Notes: generated from the letters alone by a model not told the origin. Shown: positions 54,242 through 63,202, counted from the first letter of the stretch. The stretch: 64,000 bases of DNA from Oligoflexia bacterium (GCA_031292385.1 JARLHE010000009.1:18048-82047), one strand, 5' to 3'. A program made the numbers and translations.

Positions 54242-55798
54242 GTGAGCCAGAACGTTCTCTTTGTACAAACAAAGATCCAGCCCCCCTGCTTTAAGGGCGT
54301 CAAACAGGCGCTTTCGCAGTCCAAGGGGCTGGAAATGATGGAAGCCGCGAACTACGCCGAAGCCCTCACGGTGCTTCAGTCCGGTTGGGGCGGCCTCATC
54401 ATGATCACCACTGCCGAAAAGGACGACCTGCTACCAGCGGTCAATTTCCTGGCCGCGCAATTCAAGGCGATCAAAAAACTGAAAACCGTCCGGGTGATCG
54501 TCTTCAACCAGCTTCCAGGAAATAAAGTACAGACCGTTTTCACGAACTTGGGCGCATCGGAAATTCTCGAATTCAAGGTCAGCGGCAAAGCCGTGCTGCA
54601 CAAGATGCAGCGGCATCTCAAACTGCTCGCCGTTTCGAACGATGACAAGGACGACGACGAGGACGAGAGCGGCTCCGGCGAAGCAACCGCTTCAGAACCT
54701 CAATACTCGGCCCAGCTGGTGGCCGCGCTCACCCATCCCGCCGATTGCTGGCTGACGGAGCCGAAACCCAACGCCAAGAGAGTCATGGCGCGATGGAATA
54801 TCGAGCTCACCGGTCCCGGTCCCTCAGCCGGTCAATGGGTTCAAGCGGGCAACAAGTCCTATGAGTGGAAGCCCAACGCCCCCCAGGGAGCGTTCGCATT
54901 CGCGACCGGGCGCTGGATTTTCACCGGGCGAATCGTGCAATACTTCCCGCGGAATCGCCGCTGGCGCTTCACCGGCGACCGGATTTCGCTGAGCTTCTTC
55001 GAGGAAGGCAAAGCCGTCGCCCACCGGTTTTTCACCGAAAGCGACGGCTCCATCAAAATCGCCGAAAACTCGCAAGCGGCCAAAGACCGACTGCCGCTCA
55101 TCGAGGCCAGCCTGGATGAAGACGGCACCATTTCCGATCGCATCGGCAAGAAAACCAGGGCGGACGGGACCGAAGACGCCGACTCGGGCGAGGAAGGCGA
55201 TCTCTCCGTGCATCACCTCGACGGCGACTCCACGGAAGCGCGGGAAAAGAAACTGAAACGGCTCAGCAACGAACCGGAAGCCGAAGAGGACAAGGACTTC
55301 CGCTACCGCGAAGCCCTTCGGGAATCGGGCGATCTCGTCACGAACTCCGCGGACGGCCCCGAGCCCGAATGGAGAGATCACAATCCCGCCAGCGTCGACA
55401 TCTACAACGAAGAGCGCGGCATTGTCCCGAAGGACGAGGAATTCGGCACTTTCGACAAGGCATTTCTGCCCGCCCGACTCAACACCACGATCAACGAATT
55501 GCCGGCTGAAATCCTGAAAAGCTCGGAACGCGTCCTCACCGTCAGCCTGAAAAAAACGGACCTGAAAGTGGGAGCGGAAGTCTCGCTCGACGTCGTGACG
55601 GAGAACCTGCCCCCGGACGGGAAGTTCAACGGTCGCTGCAAGATCATCAATATCGCCGAGAACTCCACCCCCGGCTCGATGCAAATCGAGATCGAAATGA
55701 ACGAGACCTCTTTGAAGTCCTGGGAGCTGATCCAAAACACGATCGACTCGCGGCAGATGAATATCCTGAGATTTTTTAAAATGGCGAAAGGCGCCTGA
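54242..55798 (+). CDS. Pseudo-receiver protein with PilZ-like C-terminus
   Basis: A 518-residue protein with a GTG start, preceded by GTGAGGCGG. Residues 1-130 have the alpha/beta alternation of a receiver (NVLFVQTKI, GGLIMITTAEKDDLLPAV, VRVIVFNQLPG) but no phosphorylatable Asp at the end of the third strand. An acidic linker (DDKDDDEDESGSGEA) leads to a tryptophan-rich beta domain at about 165-265 (NKSYEWKPNAPQG, YFPRNRRWRFTGD). After a long charged, disordered region, residues 425-518 (VLTVSLKKTDLKVGAEVSLD onward) resemble a PilZ fold, but the c-di-GMP RxxxR motif is not evident. It precedes the receiver-TPR gene by four bases, forming one unit. It is probably a cytoplasmic regulator. Confidence 0.65.
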   Translation: MSQNVLFVQTKIQPPCFKGVKQALSQSKGLEMMEAANYAEALTVLQSGWGGLIMITTAEKDDLLPAVNFLAAQFKAIKKLKTVRVIVFNQLPGNKVQTVFTNLGASEILEFKVSGKAVLHKMQRHLKLLAVSNDDKDDDEDESGSGEATASEPQYSAQLVAALTHPADCWLTEPKPNAKRVMARWNIELTGPGPSAGQWVQAGNKSYEWKPNAPQGAFAFATGRWIFTGRIVQYFPRNRRWRFTGDRISLSFFEEGKAVAHRFFTESDGSIKIAENSQAAKDRLPLIEASLDEDGTISDRIGKKTRADGTEDADSGEEGDLSVHHLDGDSTEAREKKLKRLSNEPEAEEDKDFRYREALRESGDLVTNSADGPEPEWRDHNPASVDIYNEERGIVPKDEEFGTFDKAFLPARLNTTINELPAEILKSSERVLTVSLKKTDLKVGAEVSLDVVTENLPPDGKFNGRCKIINIAENSTPGSMQIEIEMNETSLKSWELIQNTIDSRQMNILRFFKMAKGA

Positions 55799-55802
55799 CA
55801 TC

Positions 55803-57149
55803 ATGACCAACATCGAGGCAGCCATCAGCGAGTCGACTGAAAAGGACCTGGCAAGCGAATATCTCGGCGCGAGCGCCATCCTGATCGTGGATTCGAATTC
55901 AAGCTCCCGGGTCAGCCTGATGAACACGCTGATCCAGCTCGGCGCGAAACGGCATCAGATGTTTCCCGTCGGGACGATGGAAGAGGCGCACGCGGAGATC
56001 AAACGAACCAAGCCGAAGGCGATTTTCTGCGACTTCATGATCGGAAAGGAAAGCGGCCTCGATCTCATTCAAGAATATAGGCAGGAATATAGGCAAGCGC
56101 AGCCGCAAGGCTCCGCTCCCGCCGCCGATGATCGCATTTTCGTCCTCGTGACCAGCAACGGTTCGCAGTCGGCCGTGGCGCGCGCCGCGGAAGAGGATGT
56201 CGACACCTTCATCATCAAGCCCTACACGCTGAACACGTTTCGGAAGTCGCTCAATGACGCGATCAAAGCCAAACTTGAACCGAGCGAATACATGGTCAGG
56301 ATCCAGAAAGGCAAAGAAGACCTCGCCGCCGGGTCCATAGACCAGGCGCTCGAGAAATTCGCCGAAGCCAAGAAACTCGACTCCAAGCCATCCCTCGCCT
56401 GCTTCTACCTGGGGCAATCGGAAGCCATCAAAGCGATGCTCGACGACGCGAGAGAAGACTACCGGGAAGGCCTCAGCCACAACAAAATCCACTACAAATG
56501 CCTGGTGGGCCTGTTCGAAATCTTCATCAAACAAAACAAACACGAAGAAGCCTATTCGGTAATCAAGCGCCTGGCCCAGTATTTCCCGGCGAACCCGAAA
56601 CGGCTGGCCACCGTCCTGCGACTTGCGATCGTCACGAACAACTACGACGACATCGAAGGCTACTACCGAATTTTCACCCAGCTCGACCAGCGCACGGACG
56701 AGCTCATCCGGTATATCTGCTCCGCCCTCGCGGTCACAGGAAAATACTATCTCAGCACCGGGGTCCGCAGCCGCGCCATCGAGCTATTCGATAAAGTCGC
56801 GGTGAGCTGCGCCGGCCGCATCCAGTTCATGCGCTACGCGGTCGAGACCATGGTGCAATATGAATGCGGAAAGGAAGCCTCCGGCTTTTTGAAGAAGTTT
56901 CCTCCGGAAACCCGAGGCAAACCGGATTATCTGATCGCCGAGCTCCTCGTCGACGGATTGACCAAACCCTCGGGAGTCGTGATCCAGAAGGCTCGCGACC
57001 TCATCAAGAACGGGATCGAGCAGCCCGTGATTTATCGAACCCTCATCCGGCATTCCGCCATGAGCGGTTTGATCGACTCGGCCGAAAACCTGGCCCAAGC
57101 TGCCATCAAAAAATGGCCGGCTCATGCAAACGATTTCGCTCTGCCCTAA
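55803..57149 (+). CDS. Receiver domain-TPR protein
   Basis: A 448-residue protein. The receiver (about 22-150) has SAILIVDSNSSSRVSLMNTL, the putative phosphorylation Asp in KAIFCDFMIGKESGLDLI, the Thr counterpart in FVLVTSNGSQ and Lys in FIIKPYTLNTF. From residue 170 to the end there are TPR-like helical pairs (AAGSIDQALEKFAEAKKL, ASEDYREGL-like DDAREDYREGLSHN, HEEAYSVIKRLAQYFPANP). Such proteins scaffold phosphorylation-dependent complexes. An internal DNA duplication (AATATAGGCAGGAATATAGG near 56076) doubles YRQE. It follows the pseudo-receiver protein by four bases and is likely its partner. Confidence 0.82.
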   Translation: MTNIEAAISESTEKDLASEYLGASAILIVDSNSSSRVSLMNTLIQLGAKRHQMFPVGTMEEAHAEIKRTKPKAIFCDFMIGKESGLDLIQEYRQEYRQAQPQGSAPAADDRIFVLVTSNGSQSAVARAAEEDVDTFIIKPYTLNTFRKSLNDAIKAKLEPSEYMVRIQKGKEDLAAGSIDQALEKFAEAKKLDSKPSLACFYLGQSEAIKAMLDDAREDYREGLSHNKIHYKCLVGLFEIFIKQNKHEEAYSVIKRLAQYFPANPKRLATVLRLAIVTNNYDDIEGYYRIFTQLDQRTDELIRYICSALAVTGKYYLSTGVRSRAIELFDKVAVSCAGRIQFMRYAVETMVQYECGKEASGFLKKFPPETRGKPDYLIAELLVDGLTKPSGVVIQKARDLIKNGIEQPVIYRTLIRHSAMSGLIDSAENLAQAAIKKWPAHANDFALP

Positions 57150-57157
57150 TTCTCCTT

Positions 57158-58783
57158 TTAGGAAGATTCGGCGCTCTTCACTTTGACGACGGCATCGGCG
57201 ATATTTCCGATATAGCCGTTGATCTGACGTAAATGAGCGAGCAAATCCAAATGCACGCTGGAAGTCTCGATGGACTCGCGCGTTCCCTGACTGAGGCGGG
57301 CGATGTGCTTTTCTTTCAGCTGATTTTCAATCGAGATCAAAGTCGTGCGATGGCGGATCACCTTACGGGCAATCTCCTCGTCCTGCGTCGCATAGGCGAT
57401 CAAGGCCAGGTCGAAATTCTCGCAAACCTTGCCGTGAAAATCCCGGATCTCCTCCCACCCCTGCTGGCTGAACGTGATGCTGTGCTTGACCATCGTTCGC
57501 GCGAGCGCCAGGATGTTGTGATTCACCAGATCCCCGATGTTCTCCACGTCATTTGAGAGGCTGATCAGCTCCATTTGCTTTTCCGCCTGGTCGCGGGTCA
57601 GGATTTCCTGAGTCAGCTTGGCCAGATAAAACCGGATTTCACGATTCAGGATATCGACCTTGTCGTCGCGTTCCTCGATATCGGCGACCATGTCCAGATC
57701 GACCTTGCCCATCACCTTGACCGAATCCCGGAGAATCTCGTTCACCAGGTCCGCCATGCGCAAGAACTCGCGCTGAGCGTTTCCGAACGCCAGTACCGGC
57801 GTCTCCAATGAACGGGCATCGAGATACTTGGGGCCGAATTTCTCCGCTTGCCCTTTCGGCGTGTAATGAGACGAGATCAGCCGACTTGAAAGCCCGACGA
57901 GCGGCAAGCTGACCAACGAATTCAAGAGATTGAAAAGCGTATGGGCATTGGCGATCTCGCGCCACGGGATCGGCTCAATACGGATGACGAACGACTCGAA
58001 CTCCCGCAAAAAGGGAAAAATCAGGAGGACTCCCATCACCTTGAACAGCATATGGGCCACGGCGACGCGCCTTCCCTCGGTTGACGCCTTCATGGTCATG
58101 AAAATCGGATTGATCGTCGTCCCGATATTGGCACCGAGAACCATCGGCATCGCGGATTCGAGCGAAAGGCTTCCCGCCGACGCGAGCGCGATCATGAACC
58201 CGATCGTGGGCGCGGAGCCCTGGAAAAATATCGTAGCCGCGCCCGCGGCCACCATCCCCGCGAGCGGCCGCATGCTGAAATAGTCCAGGATGCTGCGAAA
58301 GACCTCGGACGACTTGAGCGGGACCGTCGCGTCTTCGGCGAGCTTCATCCCCAAAAACAAAAGACCGAAGCCCATGATGATCTGGCCGATATACTGGTTA
58401 CGCTTGCGCTTTGACATCGCACGCACCACGAACCCCAGGGAAACGACGGTGAGCGCGTAGGCCGACAAGTGAAAGCTGATCAGCTGCACGGTGACGGTGG
58501 TGCCGATGTCCGCACCCAGCAGAACCGCGGTGGCTTGATTCAGCGACATCAGGGCGCTTGACGCGAAACCCACGACCATGACGGTCGTCGCGGTCGAGGA
58601 TTGAAGGATCATCGTCACCACGACCCCGGTGAATAGCGCTATGACGCGATTCTTCGACAAAGCGAATATCAGCGAACGAAGACGTTCACCGGCCACGACT
58701 TGGAGGCCTTCGCGGGTCAAGCCGATACCGTGAAGAAAGATTGCCAACCCACCCACGAGGGTGGTGATTTCAAAAAAACCCAT
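57158..58783 (-). CDS. Na/Pi-cotransporter family protein with PhoU-like domain
   Basis: A 541-residue protein. Residues 1-310 hold eight or so membrane helices with the duplicated Na/Pi (NptA/PNaS) motif: MILQSSTATTVMVVGFASSA in the first repeat and FFQGSAPTIGFMIALASAGS in the second, where QSS is altered to QGS. Each is followed by GADIGTTVT or GANIGTTIN. Residues 345-535 are a cytoplasmic PhoU-like helical bundle (LVNEILRDSVKVMGKVD, MELISLSNDVENIGDLVNHN). The protein likely moves phosphate with sodium, with PhoU-like regulation. It is a lone gene, divergent from the nitroreductase-fold gene at 58834. Confidence 0.92.
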   Translation of the reverse strand: MGFFEITTLVGGLAIFLHGIGLTREGLQVVAGERLRSLIFALSKNRVIALFTGVVVTMILQSSTATTVMVVGFASSALMSLNQATAVLLGADIGTTVTVQLISFHLSAYALTVVSLGFVVRAMSKRKRNQYIGQIIMGFGLLFLGMKLAEDATVPLKSSEVFRSILDYFSMRPLAGMVAAGAATIFFQGSAPTIGFMIALASAGSLSLESAMPMVLGANIGTTINPIFMTMKASTEGRRVAVAHMLFKVMGVLLIFPFLREFESFVIRIEPIPWREIANAHTLFNLLNSLVSLPLVGLSSRLISSHYTPKGQAEKFGPKYLDARSLETPVLAFGNAQREFLRMADLVNEILRDSVKVMGKVDLDMVADIEERDDKVDILNREIRFYLAKLTQEILTRDQAEKQMELISLSNDVENIGDLVNHNILALARTMVKHSITFSQQGWEEIRDFHGKVCENFDLALIAYATQDEEIARKVIRHRTTLISIENQLKEKHIARLSQGTRESIETSSVHLDLLAHLRQINGYIGNIADAVVKVKSAESS

Positions 58784-58833
58784 ATCCGTTCTATGAAGGT
58801 AGACTAATTTTAGATTCTTGTTAAATTTTTATC

Positions 58834-59430
58834 ATGCCTACACCGTCCTCGATTTCAAAAGAAGCCTTGAACCAGATTTTTCTCACCGCCCGGACTCATA
58901 ACGGCTGGCTCGACAAACCGGTCGCGACGGATACCCTGAAACAGATTTACGACCTGTTGAAATGGGGGCCCACCAGCGCCAACAGCAGCCCTCTTCGGAT
59001 CGTATTCGTTACCGGTGCCGCGAAAAGAAGGCTGCTTCCGGCCATGGCCCCCGGGAACGCCGAAAAAACCCAGGCCGCTCCGGTCACGGCGATTCTTGGC
59101 CAGGACATGAAATTTTATGACAAGCTACCGCAGCTCTTCCCGCACACCGATGCGCGCTCCTGGTTCGCGGGAAACCAACCCCTCATTGACGCCACGGCAT
59201 TTCGAAACAGCAGCCTTCAAGGCGCCTATTTCATCATTGCAGCGCGCGCTCTCGGATTGGATGTCGGCCCGATGTCGGGCTTTGATCCGGCCAAGGTCGA
59301 TGCCGAGTTTTTCGCGGGGACGTCCTATAAAACCAACTTCATCTGCAACTTGGGATACGGCGACCCATCGAAGCTCTACCCTCGCTCTCCGAGACTGGGC
59401 TTCGACGAGGCCTGCCAGATCCTCGATTAG
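58834..59430 (+). CDS. rutE: RutE/HadB-type nitroreductase-family reductase (malonic semialdehyde reductase-like)
   Basis: A 198-residue FMN-dependent nitroreductase fold of the RutE subgroup. [93 protein letters not shown] and [19 protein letters not shown] are highly characteristic. E. coli RutE reduces malonic semialdehyde from uracil breakdown. No other rut genes are here, so in this host it may detoxify the aldehyde from another source. Its stop overlaps that of the convergent phospholipase-D-like gene by four bases. Confidence 0.92.
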   Translation: MPTPSSISKEALNQIFLTARTHNGWLDKPVATDTLKQIYDLLKWGPTSANSSPLRIVFVTGAAKRRLLPAMAPGNAEKTQAAPVTAILGQDMKFYDKLPQLFPHTDARSWFAGNQPLIDATAFRNSSLQGAYFIIAARALGLDVGPMSGFDPAKVDAEFFAGTSYKTNFICNLGYGDPSKLYPRSPRLGFDEACQILD

Positions 59431-60626
59431 TTGGTGTAATTGGTCGAGGTATAGCCGCTCGTCCAGACCTGATTGAAGACCAGGCCGAGCTGACTGACGG
59501 TGGTCTGGTCGGAGAAGATCAAACCGACGTTTCGGCAGCCCGTAAAGTAGCTTCCGCTCCAATTTTCGGTGCCAACCCAGCCCTGGTCGCCGTCGACGAT
59601 CATATATTTGCTATGAATCAACCGGGAGAATGGAATCACCCCGCCCGACCACTGCGGGATCGTGACGACGCGCACTTCGACATTCGAAAGACGAGCAAGC
59701 CCTGCCAAGTCCTTCCCGCCGCTCTTCACCGAAGCATGGTCCACCATGAGCTGCACATGGACACCGCGAGCGGCCGCCGCGCGAAGCGCGTCATCCAAAG
59801 CCGTCCAATGCTGTGAGCTCTTATAAACTTCCGTCGAGTACTGGTACATTTGGACCTGGATCGAGCTCTGAGCAGACGCGATCAGATTCAAGAGCGCAGG
59901 CAAGGTGTTCGGAACGCCGCCAGGAACATCGTTCGTCGGCGAGGCGTAAAGCGTGAAGCCCGGAAGGTCGGATTCAAAATCGAAAAGACGCGCGAACCCG
60001 TCCGTCATTTTGCTCATGACCGCATTCACCGAGCTCGAGGACGGGGATCCGATCGCGACCCCATTGCCCCAATCCAGATTGAAAACCGACTCAAGCTCGT
60101 TGCTGATCGCGGGATCCGTGAAGTGCAAGCCGGTTTCATGAATATGAGTCAGGGCTAACCAATCGAAATTGGCGCTGCCCAAGAAGGTCTGATTGCCGTC
60201 GACGACAAAGTACTTCGAATGCTGAACCCCGTCGCTCGCCGAGAAATCGATAGTTTTAACCTGGATGTTGGGCACCTGGGCGAGAGCGTTGGGCTCATCG
60301 GGATAGGTCTTGTAGAATTGCGAATCGACGATGAGGCGGATCTGCACTCCCCGTCCCGCCGCTGCCGTGAGGGCGTTCAAAACGGGCTCCAGCGCTTCTC
60401 CCGCCTTGGAGTAAACATAGAACTCTTCGAGATCGATCGAGGTCTGGGCCGAGTTGATCATCTCCAGCCAAACTTCCTGGGTCGTGCGGATGCTCGGAAC
60501 GAGGAGATTCGTTTCGATCGGAACGCTTTGCACGACTTCGACCGGAAGCGCTGCCTGAGCGCCTGCTCCAACGACCATCGCGGCAACCGCGCCTAATAAC
60601 CCCAAAGAAGCCACACGATTCGTCAT
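59427..60626 (-). CDS. Secreted phospholipase D-like protein
   Basis: A 399-residue protein with a signal peptide ([18 protein letters not shown], cleaved before ALP). Two HKD motifs are complete: [20 protein letters not shown] and [20 protein letters not shown], each HxKxxxxD, so the protein forms the usual two-lobed PLD active site in one chain. [12 protein letters not shown] and [18 protein letters not shown] mark the strand before each lobe. It could hydrolyse phospholipid or nucleic acid outside the cytoplasm; secreted bacterial members include both types. The C-terminus is Thr/Asn-rich. It is the likely partner of no neighbour. Confidence 0.9.
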   Translation of the reverse strand: MTNRVASLGLLGAVAAMVVGAGAQAALPVEVVQSVPIETNLLVPSIRTTQEVWLEMINSAQTSIDLEEFYVYSKAGEALEPVLNALTAAAGRGVQIRLIVDSQFYKTYPDEPNALAQVPNIQVKTIDFSASDGVQHSKYFVVDGNQTFLGSANFDWLALTHIHETGLHFTDPAISNELESVFNLDWGNGVAIGSPSSSSVNAVMSKMTDGFARLFDFESDLPGFTLYASPTNDVPGGVPNTLPALLNLIASAQSSIQVQMYQYSTEVYKSSQHWTALDDALRAAAARGVHVQLMVDHASVKSGGKDLAGLARLSNVEVRVVTIPQWSGGVIPFSRLIHSKYMIVDGDQGWVGTENWSGSYFTGCRNVGLIFSDQTTVSQLGLVFNQVWTSGYTSTNYTN

Positions 60627-60696
60627 GAGATCCCCTTTCGCTCAGCGCCGGTGGGTATACTCGAATCGGGCCAACAAAGCACGTCAAAATGGATGA

Positions 60697-61443
60697 TTAT
60701 CGAATCTTAACAAAGAGAGATCGGTCCGCCCGAATCACCGGCAATGTGACCCCTTTCGGCCCCCTCTTTCCAACCGAGATGATCATTGGAATCAAGGCAT
60801 CCGAGGGAATATCCAAAAGTCTTCGAACCCGGACCGAATCGAACCCCTCCATGGGGCAGGTATCGTAACCATAGGCGCGGATGGCGAGCATGAAGTTCTC
60901 ACAGGCCAAAGCGGTCGATTTCGTGGCCCAAACCTCCATATCGTGGCGGCTCACGGGCTCTCGCGGGGTCGGCTTGCTCAAACCCGTCCAAAAAAAGAGG
61001 ATTCGCTTCAAGAGGCCCCTCAGTCCGAAAGGCCCTTGCGCGTACATCAGCGGAACCAGTTTACGGTAGTACTCGAAAGCGGCCCGAGGAATACGCACCC
61101 CTGCCTTTTCGTGCTTTTCGAGCTGATTGAGAACATCGACTCGGGCTCGCTCCCAGGTAGCGGTCCTAGCCAGGCAGACGATGAACTCAGAGGCGGTAGC
61201 CGCCGCGGCTTGGGATAAGCAGGCTTTAACCAGCTCGACCTTGAGCTCGGGAGTTTTCACCCAATGAAATTCCCAAGGTTGAAGATTCGAGGAGTTAGGA
61301 GCGCTTAAAGCCATATCCAAGCTCTTCTCGATGACCGACTCGGGCACCGGGCTGCCATCAAAGATCCGAACACTTCGCCGGCTGGTTACAATCTGCTCAA
61401 AAATGGCCGCTGCATTCTCTGGAAGGGTATCTGATTGCTCCAT
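60697..61443 (-). CDS. Nitroreductase family protein
   Basis: A 248-residue FMN-dependent nitroreductase. Cofactor-binding SRRSVRIFDGSPVPESVIEK and ALSAPNSSNLQPWEFHWV are at the N-terminus, and ACENFMLAIRAYGYDTCPMEGFDSVRVRRL with IPMIISVGKRG at the C-terminus. An insert at about 130-175 (RKLVPLMYAQGPFGLRGLLK) is larger than in RutE-type proteins and includes a hydrophobic segment. The substrate is unknown. It is a lone gene on the minus strand just upstream of tRNA-Glu(TTC); the gap between them carries two TTGAATT direct repeats near the tRNA promoter position. Confidence 0.9.
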   Translation of the reverse strand: MEQSDTLPENAAAIFEQIVTSRRSVRIFDGSPVPESVIEKSLDMALSAPNSSNLQPWEFHWVKTPELKVELVKACLSQAAAATASEFIVCLARTATWERARVDVLNQLEKHEKAGVRIPRAAFEYYRKLVPLMYAQGPFGLRGLLKRILFFWTGLSKPTPREPVSRHDMEVWATKSTALACENFMLAIRAYGYDTCPMEGFDSVRVRRLLDIPSDALIPMIISVGKRGPKGVTLPVIRADRSLFVKIR

Positions 61444-61557
61444 AAAGGTCTTCTTACCAAATTTTTTTGCTGCGCGGGCGTTTCATTGAATTCTTTGCTT
61501 GAATTCGCTCCATCTTACATGTAACTCCGTCACTCCAATCATCACTTGGCTCTATGC

Positions 61558-61633
61558 GTCCCCATCGTCTAGAGGCCTAGGACACCGCCCTTTCACGGTG
61601 GTAACCGGGGTTCGAATCCCCGTGGGGACGCCA
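61558..61633 (+). tRNA. tRNA-Glu (anticodon TTC), CCA encoded
   Basis: Acceptor GTCCCCA/TGGGGAC, D-arm TCGTCTAGAGGCCTAGGA, anticodon stem CCGCC/GGTGG with loop CTTTCAC giving anticodon TTC, and T-arm CGGGGTTCGAATCCCCG. CCA is encoded. It is the major Glu isoacceptor and differs from the CTC copy at 39899 mainly in the anticodon arm and T-stem. Confidence 0.97.
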
Positions 61634-61685
61634 TTAAAACTAAAAAGCCCTCCGGCCCTCTAGCCGGAGGGCTTTTTAGTTTTAA
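61634..61685 (+). terminator. Strong terminator after tRNA-Glu(TTC)
   Basis: The 23-bp perfect stem begins TTAAAACTAAAAAGCCC (61634 on) and ends at 61656; its partner runs 61663-61685 with a CCTCTA loop. The GC-rich top (GCCCTCCGGC/GCCGGAGGGC) is followed by TTTTTAGTTTT, an ideal intrinsic terminator that is bidirectional by symmetry. Confidence 0.93.
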
Positions 61686-61689
61686 CCGT

Positions 61690-61837
61690 CCTCACTTGGG
61701 TTCGAACTCGGAAGTGAGGGCGTGTTTACACGCCCGGCCGGGGTTTGACGACCGGTTCCGCGAAGCGGAACAATAAAAAGAGGAGGCCAGGAAGGCCGAC
61801 TTCATTAGGGAGCTACTTTTTTCAGGACTGAAAAAAG
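61690..61837. repeat. Array of five hairpins downstream of tRNA-Glu(TTC)
   Basis: Successive perfect stems: CCTCACTT/AAGTGAGG (61690-61719), GGGCGTG/CACGCCC (61718-61735), GTTCCGC/GCGGAAC (61755-61771), GGCC/GGCC (61785-61797) and CTTTTTTCA/TGAAAAAAG (61816-61837). No gene lies here. It may be a structured leader for the downstream pair or relics of mobile DNA. Confidence 0.6.
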
Positions 61838-61838
61838 T

Positions 61839-61850
61839 GAATCCCCGTGG
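61839..61850 (+). repeat. 12-bp copy of the tRNA-Glu 3' region (att-like)
   Basis: GAATCCCCGTGG here repeats 61614-61625 inside the tRNA T-arm/acceptor, 225 bases upstream. GGACG follows in both after a 2-base difference. It could be a decayed attachment site left by tRNA-targeted integration. Confidence 0.35.
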
Positions 61851-61895
61851 CGCGGACGTTGCGTAGGGACCACGAAAAGAGCTAACAATTTAACC

Positions 61896-62090
61896 ATGGG
61901 GCAAGCTACCACAGATCAATCTCAGCTCGCCGCAGACGCCGAGAAACTCCTCGAGTCCGCGATCGCCTCCAATCTCGAGATGACGCCCGAAGAGCGTATC
62001 GAAGCTCACGAGAACGCCCGCCAGCTCATGGTGGATTTGCAAGAAGCAGGAGGAGCGCTGCGTGCAGCAGAGTCTCAAAGCTCTACTTGA
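61896..62090 (+). CDS. Small acidic protein, possible antitoxin partner
   Basis: A 64-residue helical, mostly acidic protein: DAEKLLESAIASNLEMTPEE and RIEAHENARQLMVDLQEAGG read as two amphipathic helices, ending ALRAAESQSST. No family is recognised. It overlaps the start of the nucleotidyltransferase gene by 29 bases, and the ribosome-binding site of that gene lies inside it. Small protein plus nucleotidyltransferase pairs often form toxin-antitoxin or abortive-infection modules; the pairing here is inferred from the overlap alone. Confidence 0.62.
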   Translation: MGQATTDQSQLAADAEKLLESAIASNLEMTPEERIEAHENARQLMVDLQEAGGALRAAESQSST

Positions 62091-62547
62091 GCGTCTTCTG
62101 GCTCATGAGATTGATTTTGTTCTCATCGGCGGATTCGCTGCTGCCGTTCATGGTTCCACGTTAGTCACGCAAGACATCGATATCTGCACGGCCATCACTG
62201 AGGACGGAGTTGCAAAGCTACGGAATGCGCTGAAAGATCTTCACCCCTGGCATCGCATGAATCCAACGGCGAAGCTTTCCTTCATTGAGCATCCGGCCGA
62301 TATTCGCGGCATTAACAATATCTACCTCAAAACAGATTTTGGTGTGCTCGATATCCTGTCTCAGGTTTCGCCCGCGGGCGACTTTGCGGCAATCAAGAGC
62401 CGGTCCATCGAGATCCCTCTTTACGGTCATCGGTGTCGAGTGATCTCGATTGAGGATTTGATTCGGGTAAAAGAAGCGATGAATCGCCCCAAGGACCAAC
62501 TGGCGGTTCAGGAGCTGAAGCTGATTCAGCAGCGGACAAAGGTTTGA
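62062..62547 (+). CDS. Nucleotidyltransferase-fold protein
   Basis: A 161-residue protein from a GTG with AGGAG seven bases upstream. The nucleotidyltransferase signature is IDFVLIGGFAAAVHGSTLVT with QDIDICT, that is the GG loop and the DxD metal pair, as in AbiEii/DUF6036-type minimal nucleotidyltransferases. The C-terminal half has LKTDFGVLDILSQVSPAGD and the family's VISIEDLIRVKEAMNRPKD. Such proteins transfer nucleotides to RNA, protein or small molecules, and many are toxins. It is coupled to the 64-residue protein at 61896 in a region rich in mobile-DNA traces. Confidence 0.85.
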   Translation: MQQSLKALLERLLAHEIDFVLIGGFAAAVHGSTLVTQDIDICTAITEDGVAKLRNALKDLHPWHRMNPTAKLSFIEHPADIRGINNIYLKTDFGVLDILSQVSPAGDFAAIKSRSIEIPLYGHRCRVISIEDLIRVKEAMNRPKDQLAVQELKLIQQRTKV

Positions 62548-62700
62548 ACTCGGCCCGCGCTTTGGCGAGGCCCTGCTCAACCAATATCTCCGCGATCAGA
62601 TCGAGTAGGTCATACGGTTGCTGATGCGAAGGCCAAAGTGATAGAAAGCACTTGCCGGAATCAATTCCTGAATTCCTGAATGACCCGCATTTGGAATGCT

Positions 62701-63202
62701 TTATTTTTTGTGACGTTGAAACCACGACCATTCGCCGTGTCGGGATTTCATGCGGTCGATGCCCCACCCAGAAGTATGGCCTTCTTTGTCTGCGAATAAT
62801 CCCGAGATGCAAACAATCTTTTCGTGAGCCACGACTTTGAGCAAGCTTTTTTGGTTGCTTGGCAATCGGCCATGCCGAAATTCCGTCGGGCTTGATATTC
62901 GTGGGTTTCTCCCTTTTTATGGTTAAGATCAATTCACCAGGCTCGCGGAAATCGTCGCTCGGCTCTGGCCCTCGGGCTTCGCACATGAGCTTCACGTCCT
63001 GCGTAGAAAGGCATTGCCAGTACGGCATGCACCCGTTTTCATGAGCTAAGTCTTTGATTTCCGTGCAATCAGCCTCATCTTCGTCGAGATCCTGATTCGT
63101 GACGATCCCATAATCGTCGGTCAGGAGCCCTGGACGATGGAGCTCCGAGAATGAAAGAGAGGGAATAAATAAAAATAGAAAAGCGGTCAGTAAGGATTTC
63201 AT
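62701..63202 (-). pseudogene. Frameshifted exported protein gene
   Basis: A minus-strand gene starting at the ATG of 63202 with signal peptide LTAFLFLFIPSLSFS and about 120 coherent residues (MPYWQCLSTQDVKLMCEARG, LILTIKREKPTNIKPD). At an A6 run (T6 on the plus strand, 62847-62852) the sense content moves to another frame: SLLKVVAHEKIVCISGLFAD, then GWGIDRMKSRHGEWSWFQRH, ending in TAA at 62701. Removing one A restores a protein of about 166 residues. The uncorrected frame runs on to 62393 through low-complexity text and into the nucleotidyltransferase gene. This is either a true frameshift, a homopolymer read error, or slippage. Its start overlaps the stop of the fragment at 63199 (ATGA). Confidence 0.6.

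Noticed and set aside
54824..55927. 367-residue minus-strand frame
   Set aside because: Mirror of the pseudo-receiver gene; Phe/Val/Gly-rich text from reversed codons and no start context.
62393..62700. C-terminal extension of the minus-strand frame starting at 63202
   Set aside because: It follows the frameshift, is low in recognisable structure and overlaps the well-supported nucleotidyltransferase gene.
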